This document shows positions 53,001 through 64,000 of a DNA stretch of 64,000 bases, piece after piece. Both the position numbers and the translations under genes were made by a program. A model generated the notes under the pieces. The model saw only the letters and a list, made by a program, of their open reading frames with translations. It was not told where the DNA came from and did not search any database. How positions within the stretch are numbered: the stretch's first letter is position 1; each line of letters begins with the position of its first letter. Origin of the DNA: Onchocerca lupi (lineage: Eukaryota; Nematoda; Chromadorea; Rhabditida; Onchocercidae); the NCBI GenBank assembly GCA_028564675.1, contig JAOVVO010000139.1, forward strand, positions 1-64,000, in the 5' to 3' direction.

Positions 53001-55690
53001 TCTTCATTCATTTTCAAAATTTTTTTGGTTAATTTCTTTTTCGGATCATTAAAAATCCTTTTGTTGCCTTTTTTTTTTTTTTTTTTTTTTTTACAATTTA
53101 TTCATTTATTTAATGAAATATTCATTTGTATCGATCGGATAAAGTATAATGGAATATCTGTTGGTGTTGATCAGGTGGAAATAAATAAATTTTAAATCTT
53201 TCATTTCTTACAAATTTGAAATAAAATAAATTTTTTTTTTGAACAAATTTCGATTGTTTTGTTTTACAATTTTTGTATTTTATCCGATCGATAATAATTG
53301 AGATATTCCACAATACATTAAACATTATGATCAAATTTTCATCAAATAAATCTTGAAATTTCACTAAATCCTTTCTTACAACTATGATACGATGGAATAA
53401 TTCTGAGCATAATTAAAATTTCTTGTTTCTTATCATCAATATCTCATCTTTTTTCTTGCAAACATTTTGAATTTTAACCAGTTCTATTATATATTTTAGA
53501 TTAATGGAACTATGTCAATCTATTCTGCAAAATATATTTTAGAGTTAAGAATTCTATTAAATATAAAAACTAATTTGTATTTTTATACAAAATAATTATA
53601 CAATATTATACAATATTTTTACAATATTTTTTATTATTTTTATACAATATTTTTCTTCAATTTGCAAAAAAAATTTGATTTTTATAAATCTCTAGTTTAT
53701 TGCAAGAAAAAAAAAAAGAAATGAAAGTGATTAATTCTTGAATATTATTTATTAATTTTTAAAGACGATAAAGTTAAGTTAATTAATCTAAAATTTCATT
53801 CAAATGATCAAAGTAATTTAAATGATTGAAATAAATAAGATAAATATAACAAATTAAATAATTGTGAATAATTGCTAACAAAAATTTCAATAAGTTTAAT
53901 GTCTTATAAAACATGATTGTAAAAATTAACAGAAATAAATATTCGATATGATATGTTAATTAATTTATATGATTTTATCCCTAAAACATAATGTACAAAT
54001 TATAAATATATCAAATATATTTCATAGATATTGTATCAAAAATTTTTTGATCAAATATATTAAGAATTTATTTTGAAATGCATGAAATGCAAAAATTCCA
54101 ACAAACAAACCAATGAATTATTTGAATATTTTGTTTGCAGTCATAATTTACATTAATAAAATATTTTGCAGAGTAAATGAATGTAATTGTAAAATGTAAT
54201 TTAATTCAATTTAATTCTTTTTGTTAGTTTACCATTTGCTTCACATTTTATTCGTTCAACTATTTGGATAAAAATGTGTTCGTTTGTTTATTTTCAAAAG
54301 AAAAAAAAATTGATTTTTGATCAAATTTTCTTTTATAAATATATAATATTTAGATATGATATGAAGGTAAAACTTTTTGTTAGAAATTTTTGAATATTAG
54401 TAGCATATATTTTGAATTTTTCAAAAACTTAAATCAGTAATTATTGATAATGAAACGCTAGGATAAAGTTATCAAAGTCGGTTCAGTATATTACTGATAA
54501 TAATGATATTATTATTATCACTGCTGCGATAATGATCAATGAAATTAGGAAGAATTTATTTAGCTATTCAGTTTGATTCGTTTAGTTATAGTAAGAATTA
54601 TAATATTAATAATAACAAAAATAATCTCATGATAACAATGATAACGCAATAACAATTATTTCGTAATTATTATTATTATGAATTATTATCAACATTATTT
54701 TTGTCATCTTCATTATTCTAATTATTATTAATTAAAACCATTTTATGAATTATTATCAACATTATCTCGGACAACATTTGTATTTATAACTAAATAAATC
54801 TTACTGAATATTTTTGGTCGAAATTATCGATTAAAAGTAGCATCTAGAAATTAATCTTTTTTTTTTTAAAATCACGATTTAAAATTTCAATTATTATTTG
54901 TGGAATTGAAGTTAATTGATAAATATTCAGTAGTCAGATGATAGGAAGAAGAGATAAAAGAAGGAAAACTGACGATGAAAAATGCAAAGTGTATAGCAAG
55001 AATTGATAAAAGATATGAGGAAAAAAATATTATCATTTCCAAGATAAAATCTTGGAAATCCCTTCAAATGAACTAATAAATGCTTCGAATTTAAAATTTC
55101 ACTACTTTGATTCAATTTTGCTACTTTGACTGCAAATTTTACTCTTGTGATCCAAAATCTGAGTGCAATAAATTGAAAATTATTGCAGCAATAATTTTTC
55201 ATTTCTATTCATTTATTATTTTCCATAAAATATTCATACTCACATTATTATTAATTATTTATTATTTACAATAATGATAATTACAGGAAATTAATTACTT
55301 ACCAAATATTTTGGAAATTATCGAAAAAATATGTATATGCATTATATGAAATTCATTTTTTTTTTTTTTTTTTTTTTTCATAGATTGTATCGTTCATTCC
55401 CTCTTTCCTCCCATAATATTTTATGGTATTCGATTTTTAAAACAATTTTTATTTTCTTTTGTTTTCAAATTTCCTCTGAACACATGATGGAAACAAGTTC
55501 ATAAAGAACGATATAACTGAAACAGATTTGATGACAAAATGTCATACAACAAAAGGAATGGAATGACAATGTTTGAACATTTGAATTGATCGAAAATGTG
55601 GATAATTTTATCCAATGATTGTTCAATTTCTTTCGCACTTCTCTTTGTTTTCTTTGTCTTTTAAAATTCTTAAAATCATAAAGTTTGCAA
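50067..55690. other. 5.6 kb intergenic, no gene seen
   Basis: The first ~400 bases should contain the INTS9 3' UTR; AATAAA words occur at about 50257 and 50449. The rest is A+T-rich with many homopolymers. Open frames such as 51808-52002, 53122-53364 and 54927-55202 (all minus) are F/I/K/N-rich, cross low-complexity tracts and have no partner exons. A tandem repeat at 51242-51655 and a duplicated word at 54678-54699 and 54744-54765 are the only structure noted. Confidence 0.6.
51242..51655 (+). repeat. ~207-bp tandem repeat, two copies plus a third start
   Basis: The segment beginning ATGTTAATGATAATAATGAT at 51249 recurs at 51456 with near identity for about 125 bases (through CATGTCAGTAAAACTTG and TTAATGCT). 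A third start, TATATAAATGTTAATGATAA, appears near 51636. The period is about 207 bases for the first step and shorter for the second. The divergent halves between the conserved blocks still share TTTGTCATA-CAGA words. Confidence 0.85.
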
Positions 55691-55700
55691 TTTGTTATAG
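55691..55700 (+). promoter_or_regulatory. Possible SL trans-splice acceptor before the SDR ATG
   Basis: TTTGTTATAG ends at 55700, immediately before the ATG at 55701. This mirrors the zero-leader arrangement at NDC80, though the pyrimidine tract is weaker. Confidence 0.45.
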
Positions 55701-57775
55701 ATGATTACTACTATCGATTCATTTAAAAGCAACGAAAAAATTGGTATGAATTTCTTTCCTTTTTTATAGTTTTTTTTTTTTTTTTTTTTAAATTTGATTG
55801 ATTTATTTTAAATTTGATTGATTTTATATAAAAATGACAAACATGATATAATTTAGTGCTAAAATAAGGCATCAAATGATGTTATTTTTTATTCGAAATT
55901 TGTGGTTAATTTTACTCACAAAACTTTTTGAAATGTTTTATTAAAAAAATTTGCTTAAAATAATTTTCAGTTCTTCGAATTTACATACTTTTGCTGTATT
56001 TGCAAAGATTTTTCATTTCTTCCTCTCCTTTTTGAAACTTTTGATATTTGATTAAATTGAAAAATTATTAGCTAATAATATGATGGCAATAATTCTTCAC
56101 TTGACTTTAAAATATCGAATATTTCGCTAATTCGTACAATTTTATAGTTAGTCGATTAAATTACAATTGACAATTAAAAATGTGCCAAATAAAATTCCAA
56201 TATTTTACTTGTTTTTTTTAATTCATGAGAAGGAAAAGATAATAATTAAATCATATAATAATTCAGTACGATTAAAAGTTCGATAAATTATTAACTAATT
56301 AAGAAAGTAATGATTTCGCTTGATTTCAGTCAAAATTATAATCAAATTTTATTTCAGTCGATGTTGGATTTAATCTTTGAAATTATTTCAAACAGTATTT
56401 TATTCCAGTTGCATGATGAATTATCATTTATTATTTATGGCATCAAAGTTTTTTAATTAAATTTTCAAAATAATCAAAAAATACAAAATTATTCGCAAAT
56501 TATAATTTTCAGTTGTACTTGTCACCGGTGCATCAGGCTATATAGCGTTGCACTGCGTGCAACAACTTCTAGAAAATGGTTATACGGTAAGAGGTACGGT
56601 ACGAAGTCTACAAAATTCATCTAAGGTTGGTTAATTTTTTTTTTTTCATGCTTTTTATCGAAGTAAATTTTTAAAAAAATTGCTGATATTTGAAAATATC
56701 CCAGCGACCATCAATCGATAATAATATTTCGGTTATTAATTGAAATGCATTGTAATAATTGGTATTTAAATATTAATTTTTACTAAAAGATATCTTTATT
56801 TCCCACACTGAAATATGCACCATAAATTCTTTTCAATAATGTTAATTTACTACACATTTATAATTATCCATCAGCAGATTTTAAATTGTATATGAAATTT
56901 AGAATTTATCTTTCATTTTTAGCTTTTTAATTAATGATCAATTTTTTGCATTGTTCCTGAAATTCTTACATAATCATATTGAATTTTAGATGATCAATTA
57001 GTTTATTGAGAGATAATAAAGCAAAAATTCACCACAATTGATACTTGATAAGTTACAAATTATTTTCGTAGAAAATGAGATAGCTATAGCATTAAATCAT
57101 GATAAATTCAATGATAAATGATAAAAGATAAAATCAAACTTAAATTTATTGTAAATGTATTATAGGTAAATCCACTTCGTGATTTAAAATATAGTACGGA
57201 AAGATTGGAACTTGTAGAAGCTGACCTTGAATGCTCGGATCATTGGCATAGGTGATGAAAATTTTTATAAATCTCTCCTTTTTTTTTTGGCAAATTTCAC
57301 ATAATTTTTTAATAATTACTTAAAATATTAAATTTCTGTTTAAATAAAATTTGCATTAATTTTTAATCTAAAATTTTAGAGCAGTTGAAGGATGTAAATA
57401 TATTTTGCATATTGCATCACCTTGGCCTATTGTTGCTGATGAAGGAATTATAAAGATAGCCAGAGATGGTACTTTAAATGTACTAAAAGCTGCTGCAAAA
57501 TGTGGTACCATTCAGAAAATTATTTTAACTAGCAGTACAGCTGCTATAAATGGTAAATATTTTGGTAGGAATAAATTTAATAAGAATTTAAAATAAAATA
57601 TACGAATAATTAAGGAATATAAATTTAGCATTAAAATAAATCTAATCATTTTCATAGTTTAATCAATTAACAAAATTTTAAATAACATATATTACTAATA
57701 AAGAGAACCTGATTATCATTATATGATATAGCAATTATTATAAAGTTTAATTTTTTCTTTTTTTTGAAGATTTTA

Positions 57776-57824
<49 letters not shown>

Positions 57825-59610
57825 TTCTTTTCATAGATGGCCATAGAAATGATGCACAAATTTTTGACGAAAATTGTTGGGGTAATTTGGAAAGTAAACG
57901 ACTTGAAAATTATAGCCGTTCAAAAATTATTGCCGAAAAAGCTGCATGGGAATTTTGGAAATCTTTACCAGGTCAGGTCGTTTTTGGTCTTTAATTATTT
58001 TAAAGTGCAATTATTTTCTAAATTTTATTCCAAAATTTTTTTAAATGATTTTTAAAGAAATTGAAATGATTTAGTAGAAATTTTTTTTTTAATTTTTCTT
58101 TTTTCTTTTCACCAGCACTTTTTAATTTTTTTCAATCTTTTTTCAATCCATTCTTAATAGATTTTTTATCCATTTGAACAATTTTTATTAAATACTGTTT
58201 TTTTTTTTCTTTTTTTCATATTTCAGAAAAGACACGATTTCAATTAACTGTTATAAATCCATCATTTGTCGTTGGACCGGTACTTTCGAATCAGAAACAT
58301 GGAAGTGCCAGAGTTTGTCAATTATTCATTCTTCGAATTTGTTCACTTTTTTAGAAGTTTCCATTTAAATTACAGTGATTTTTATCAAATTATCTTGTTT
58401 TTCAATAGTTTTACTAGATATTTAAACAGGATTTAAACAAATTTTAAGTAAGCATATTTCACAAAAATAATTAAACTATTTATGAACAAATTTTTTTAGT
58501 TCAAAAATTGAATTTGATTATAGAAATTATTTCAGATAATTAAACGAATGATGAATTATCATACCTTTCCGGCAGCACCAAAAGTTTCACTTGGTATGGT
58601 TGACGTACGTGATGTTGCACGTGCACATATACGAGCAATGGAATGCGAAATTTGTAATGGTGAACGTATTCTGATTACAGCAACACCTTCAATTTGGTTA
58701 TCACAATTAACTGGTTGGCTTTATGAAGAATTTAAAAGTCAAGGTTTGTAAATATTTTGAAATTTTTTATTCTTCGAAATAATTACTTAAGCGTAAATAT
58801 TTTTTTGTATACAATGCATTTGAATTAGAAAATATTTATTCATTGATAAAAGTAAGATGACATTATTATAAATAAACTTCGAACAAAAAAAAAAAAAGAA
58901 AGAAAAAAACATATTTCTTTTAATCATTAGAAAACTTAATTTGTAAATAAAATTTTGACGCAAATTTTATTTTGAATTTTCAGGTTTTCCAATTTCACGT
59001 GCGACAACGCCAAATTGGTTAGCAAAATTATATGCTAAAGTAACATGTGATCCACATTTTGAAGCAATCAAATATCGTTTAGGACCAAAATTACATTTTG
59101 ATAATACAAAGGTAATGAAAAGAAACAACAAATTATTTGAAATAAAACTTTTTTTCGTTGTTTCTTAAATATTAACAGTGAAAAGCTTAATTTAGCTTTT
59201 TTCACTAATTAAAATTTTAATCTAATAAATTTTTTTTTTTTTTAAATTTAATTCATTCTTTTGAGAAAAAATTCAATCAAATATTCTTGTATATTAGATT
59301 CAAAATGTAAATTTGTGTGCAATTAATTTATTAAAGTTATTAAACTACTAAATTGTTAATTTTTGAATTAAATTATTAAAAAAAACATTTGCAGAGTTTT
59401 TTTTTTGTTCAATTCTTTTTCTAGTCACAGCAACTTCTTCAAATGGAGTATATGCCTATCAAGAAATCAATAATTGATATGGTTTACAGTATGCTGGATT
59501 ATGGTATAATTGTCAGAAAGAAAAATTTGGAAAAAACGAGAAATGGTGACTGTAAAATTGCTGATTATACAACTATTGCTGATGCTAATGAGATAAACAA
59601 AATTTATTAA
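55701..59610 (+). CDS. Extended SDR, dihydroflavonol/cinnamoyl-CoA reductase type
   Basis: Nine exons: 55701-55743, 56513-56625, 57166-57251, 57380-57552, 57837-57971, 58227-58312, 58536-58743, 58984-59111, 59425-59610; 385 residues, all phases consistent. VLVTGASGYIALHCVQQLL at ~16-34 is the Rossmann GxxGxxA NAD(P)-binding turn; TVRGTVRS at ~44-51 suggests an NADP-type Arg; LELVEADL at ~63-70 carries the adenine-site Asp. The catalytic set is S132/S133 (LTSSTAA) and Y164xxxK168 (YSRSKIIAEKAAWEF). INPSFVVGPV and VDVRDVARAHIRAME are hallmarks of the dihydroflavonol-4-reductase / cinnamoyl-CoA reductase / yeast GRE2 group. It should be a soluble NADPH carbonyl reductase; the substrate cannot be read from sequence. 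Residues ~310-385 form a longer, polar C-terminal extension than plant reductases have. The start at 55701 adds a 14-residue leader on its own exon. A 36-T run abuts the 3' splice site of exon 5. Confidence 0.88.
57788..57823 (+). repeat. 36-base poly(T) tract in an SDR intron
   Basis: Thirty-six consecutive T lie 14 bases before the start of exon 5 (57837) and effectively serve as its polypyrimidine tract, followed by GTTCTTTTCATAG. It is among the longest homopolymers in the window. Confidence 0.9.
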
Positions 59611-61600
59611 AAACAAAAAAAAAAAAAAAAAGAAAATATCACTTATTGAAAAAAAAATAATTATTAGTGAGATTAAAATAAAAAAAAAAGCTTAGGAAAG
59701 TGCAAAAAAATAAATCTAAAATGTGGATAAATTCAAGCTTAGGAATATGTGATTAAGACTTAATTTTTTTGTATAATCTATCAACTATCGAGATGCAACC
59801 GAATAATTACGATTGATTTCGATAAATTTAAAAATATCAATTGTAGGTTGAAGAATTTGAAATGACTAACAACGAAATGATTATCAAGATTAGAATGTTC
59901 ATTAAGATAAGACAATATTCAAATATCCATTTATTATTTTTTTTTTTTTTTTGATCTTTTCATGCTTAAATCATAATTTTTTTATAATTATTTTTTACAT
60001 TTTCATCGAATGTTTTTTTAAATTTTCAATTAGATTGCTTGAAAGAATTATGAATTTTGTCGAAATATTTACAATCTAAATTAAGGAATGAAATAATTAT
60101 TTTTTTTTTTTAAATAAATGATGGGAAGGATACGATATGCATGGATAGTATGAATAGGAGAAATACAGTATAAATAGAAGAATACGGTATGAATGATGGT
60201 ATAATGTCATAATACCGATTTGTTTCAAATTATAGTTTACCGATGATAATATAAAATACTTTTAATTAATTATGCGTTGATTAAGTGTCGAAAAAAAAAT
60301 CGAAAATGTATTTATTAATAATTATAACAATGTGTCATTATAATGTAACATTTTTTACATCAATTTAATTATGCTAATTTGTTTCTTATCAAATATTAAA
60401 ATAGAATGAAATCGTAATAGATATAAATATTATTTTTATCACTTATTAATTAATTTTTAATTGAATTACAAACAGCGACAAATAACAGCAAGCGATTTCA
60501 AAAAATAGACGAAAAAATTTGCGTTGATTTATTTTTACTTCATTCACTGCAAAAAATTCTAACAAAAAGTTTTCCACTTTTTTTCACATCTGAATTCCAA
60601 AAAAAAAAAAAAAAAAAAAAAAAGAAATGCAGTTTTTTTATTAATTATTGATATAGGCAGCATGCAAATTTGCTCGCAAAAAAAAAAAGAAACAATAAAG
60701 TTTATTTATTAATCTGTATGATATGTTTAAAAATTTGCAAGATTTCTTGCAAAAAAAAAAAAAAAAAATTATTGAAGTTTTTTTTTTTTTTTTAATCACA
60801 TCAATAAACAACAAAACCATCATTGATAACAGTAGATATAACAATGATAACAACTGCTAAAACAACAATAAGAGCATTAGCGACAAATATTCCAACAATG
60901 TTAATTATGTTATAAAATTTAATTATGCTATTCGTTACTATTGCTTTTATTTTTGAATTTAATTATGCAATAAAATTGTGACTTTTTTTAAAAAAACTAC
61001 AAATAAATCATAATTTAACAGATTCTTCTCAAATGAGAAAAAGAAAATTGTATTTCTTTTTTTTTTAAGAATAATCAAAAAAAATAAATATGCAAACGAT
61101 ACTGCAAACGAGTGTATTTGTTTTATTACATCTTTACTTGTTTATAATTAATAAAAAATGAAAAAAAAAAAAAAAGTAAGGGCAATAATTTATTCAAATT
61201 CCAGTTTTCTTAATTTTTCTTTTTATTTTGCCCAAAATTATTGCTCAATTCTTCATTGCTATTTTTTCTTATTTTATTTATTCAAAAAATTTCAGCTTCT
61301 TTTTTTTTTTAGTGAATAAACTAAAATTTAATTTATTGTGCACAATTTCTAACTATAGTATTGTTAAATTAAGAAGTTTCGTTTCTTATAATGAATAACA
61401 AATGGTTGTATTAAATTTAATTTATTAATTTTATATTTCGAACAAAAGAAAATATTATTCCATCGCATTGAATATCGCATGTCATGGAAAAACTTTTAAA
61501 TTTTGATAATTCGTAAATTGTTAAAGTGATATCCCTTATCATTTGGGATGTGGATTCTTTAGTAAGAATCATTTAAAATGAATACATTTTTCCTCCTTAT

Positions 61601-62015
61601 CTTAAGCATAAATAATCGATATTTCCATCTCATCTGTGAATAACACGATTCTTCCATCTTTAAAAAATGAATGACCGATTCTTTCATCATAACCACAACT
61701 CGATCTTCTATATTTTAATTTCATCTTAACCAAAAAGAATCAATTCTTCATTTTAGCCATAAAACGATCGATACTTCGATCTCAATCATGAAAAGATCAA
61801 TTCTTCCATTTTATTCGCTTGAATACGATGCTTTCATTTTAACCAAAAAAAAAAAATTAACTTCTTTATTTTAGGTCATGAAAAAAAAAAAAAAGACACA
61901 CATCATTTAGCATAAATAATCGATATTTCAATTTTGCTTCTGAATAAATCGATTCTTTCATTCTTAAATGCAAATAATCGATATTTTCATTTTTATGCAC
62001 AAAATGATCAGTGTT
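61601..62015. repeat. Degenerate ~32-38 bp repeat with ATCGAT core
   Basis: About a dozen units follow the pattern CATAAA-AATCGATA-TTTCCATTTTA, for example CATAAATAATCGATATTTCC (from about 61607), GACCGATTCTTTCATC, AGATCAATTCTTCCATTTTA, AACGATCGATACTTCGATCT, and CATAAATAATCGATATTTCA (from about 61911). Unit length drifts. It has the look of an old minisatellite. Confidence 0.65.
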
Positions 62016-62492
62016 TAAATTTTTTTCTCTTTCTTTAAAAGATGAAAAAACATGTTTGATAATATATGTGTTTATTGATTACATTGCAATATCATAATGC
62101 TTGAAAAATGATTGTAAGCACGAGAAAATTGTCAAAATTGTATTGTTACAATAAATATGGATTATTACTTTTCAACAAAAAAAAAAAAAAAAAAAAAAAA
62201 AAAAACGAAAATATTGAGCATGACATATGATCCATGAATGACAACAGAATCTGGCTTACTCTGTAATTTTCATTATAATTTTTATATTTGCATTCTTCAT
62301 TTCGCATTTGTTTACTCTTTCTTTTCCTTCCTTTTCTGCGCTTTTTCTTTTCTTTTTTTTTTTTTTTTAAATTATTATCTTATCAAATAAGTAATAAAAT
62401 TATTACTAAAATAGGTTAGAATAATAGTAAATTGATAAAAATGATATCAAATACGGGACAAAAATAAATGTAATATAAAATTGATTAAAGTA

Positions 62493-62590
62493 GCATGAAA
62501 TAAGTTAAAAAAGCATGAAATTGACGAAGATAGCGTGAAATAAGCTAACGTAGCAAAAATTAAATCAACGTAACATGTATTAGATTAATG
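62493..62590 (+). repeat. Degenerate GTAGCATGAAATAAGTTAA repeat
   Basis: Four to five imperfect units of about 20-22 bases share a (G/A)TAGCATGAAAT-AA-(C/T)TAA pattern: AGTAGCATGAAATAAGTTAA, AAGCATGAAATTGACGAAG, ATAGCGTGAAATAAGCTAA and CGTAGCAAAAATTAAATCAA. No function is suggested. Confidence 0.6.
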
Positions 62591-64000
62591 CCTAATTGTG
62601 GCATAAAATATTGTGAAATATTGATAAAATGATCGAAAAATTGATTTAAATTAATAAGAAAAAATTTTTCAAAACGGAATATTCTAGAAAGTTTGAAAGA
62701 AATTTTTGAAATTTACTCTTCTTGAATTTGAAATATTTCAAACTTTTCGTTTAAATTTTGTCTTGATTATTATGAAATTATGTAATTATTTAAAATCAAT
62801 TTTCTTTTTCTGCTATCATTTTAAGAAAATTAATTCGATAATTTTATATTCAACAATTTGCCATACAATTATTTCTTACTAGTAAAAGCCAGTTAAATAA
62901 ATCATCAAAATATTATTTGAAACATAAAATCGGAAATCAGAAATCATTTATCAAATTGATTTATTATTTTTGCCATAAGAATGTAATATAAAAGAAAACA
63001 CACATATAATTAACCAATTAATCTGAAGCTAATAAAATTTGAAATATTTTAAGATCACTTTTATCACTAAATTTGTTAATATCAAATTGTAACTTTTTTT
63101 TCATAAACTATTCATTAACTTTATAACAACAGTTCTCAAGTTGATGAAAAAAATTCATTTTAGTCGAGATCAAAGACCATAAACTGGCACGAAACTAAAT
63201 TTTTACATTTCCCAACCTTCAAATGGGTATTTAGTCGTATCATTCTTTCCTTGTTGGTTTAATTTTTTTTAAAATAATAAGCTAAAAGCTTGAAATCTTA
63301 ATCTTAACATATTTTAGTTATATCAGTTATCTTTTCATAAAGATGATTTTACTCGCCTTTAATTTATTTGCTAATTTTAAATGATCCGATTTTATAAACT
63401 TTGAAAACATAAAATTTCCAAATACATAAATATTCAATATATATATATAAAATTAATAATTTATCATGATTTCTCACTTTTTTTAGCATTACTTGTTAAC
63501 ATTATATGATTTTTCTAGAACAATAATTATTTATTTTCTTTTCATGATCTATCTGAAATTAATTATTATTCTCTTTTCGTGATTAATCTCGATTAATCAT
63601 TATTCCTTGATTTATTGCGCTTAATCATTTTCTTCTCAAACAACTTCATGTATAGATTTTACAAAAACTTGTCTTGGTTTTTGGAAAAATTTTTTATTTT
63701 TATATTTGAAGAAACGGAATATTTGGAAAATACTGGTTATCAAATTTTATTGTTAATAATTTCGTTCTTTGGTTCTTTATTCAATTACTTTTTTTCCGTT
63801 GAAATTTCTTTTTTTTGCGATTAATCGTTTGACTTGATAAAAAAACAAACTTTTCGACGAACAAATTCTTGATTATAAGTAAAAATTTAAAATAGGCATA
63901 AATGATAAAATGGTATATTGCATTTCCAATATATGCTTGTTTTCTCGTAGCATTTAAAAAAAAAATAATTTTTTTTCTTAAGAGAAATTTTAACAAAATA

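Larger units (their letters stand above)
59611..64000. other. 4.4 kb intergenic, no gene seen
   Basis: The first bases should hold the SDR 3' UTR. Beyond that I found only A+T-rich DNA with many homopolymers and the degenerate repeats at 61601-62015 and 62493-62590. Open frames at 60641-60853 (minus), 63615-63824 (plus) and 63781-63996 (minus) are F/I/K-rich, and two of them overlap on opposite strands; none has splice partners or similarity. Confidence 0.6.

Noticed and set aside
53122..55202. Minus-strand open frames of 80-91 residues in the spacer before the SDR gene
   Set aside because: Low-complexity amino-acid content, no signal peptide with a credible mature part, and no adjoining exons with matching phase.
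59860..60200. Possible further gene after the SDR gene
   Set aside because: Only degenerate GATA/GGTATGAAT-like words were seen; no open frame with coding-like composition or splice sites.
63615..63996. Two facing open frames of about 70 residues near the right end
   Set aside because: Both are F/I/K/N-rich, overlap on opposite strands, cross homopolymers and have no splice partners; base composition explains them.

Overview
The window is nuclear DNA from a nematode, most likely a filarial or other spirurid (clade III) worm. The evidence is very high A+T content, homopolymer A/T tracts every few hundred bases, genes cut into many short exons by 0.1-1 kb GT-AG introns, and strong TTTCAG-type 3' splice sites just upstream of start codons, as expected for spliced-leader trans-splicing. 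The species call is an inference; no spliced-leader or rRNA gene was seen. Exon models were built by hand from splice signals, frame continuity and remembered family sequences. All reading-frame phases were checked and each model closes without a frame break.

Layout. 1.86-8.40 kb (-): anosmin-1/KAL-1-like cell-surface protein, 9 exons, 531 aa, with three fibronectin III modules, no visible WAP domain and a hydrophobic C-terminus. 8.4-24.9 kb: a 16.5 kb A+T-rich stretch with no convincing gene but several structured patches (nuclear-receptor-like DR1, inverted repeats, triple TTCCGGA motifs, a 31-bp TGCATG repeat, a GC-richer mini-exon candidate). 24.96-26.79 kb (-): small 3-exon gene, 112 aa, not recognised. 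28.52-31.81 kb (-): ZDHHC24-type palmitoyltransferase, 6 exons, 305 aa. 33.15-39.80 kb (+): NDC80/HEC1 kinetochore protein, 17 exons, 608 aa. 40.87-42.04 kb (-): MTRES1/C6orf203-like mitochondrial S4-domain protein, 3 exons, 182 aa. 43.46-50.07 kb (+): Integrator subunit 9, 17 exons, 647 aa. 50.1-55.7 kb: gene-poor, with a ~207-bp tandem repeat. 55.70-59.61 kb (+): extended short-chain dehydrogenase of the dihydroflavonol-reductase/cinnamoyl-CoA-reductase type, 9 exons, 385 aa. 59.6-64 kb: no gene seen; degenerate tandem repeats.

The 28.5-50.1 kb block is compact and holds housekeeping genes: palmitoylation, chromosome segregation, mitochondrial gene expression, and snRNA/mRNA 3'-end processing. 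It has two divergent promoters (ZDHHC24/NDC80 and MTRES1/INTS9) and one convergent pair (NDC80/MTRES1). The genes do not form an obvious shared pathway. Nothing resembles a transposon with coding capacity, a CRISPR array or a prokaryotic system.
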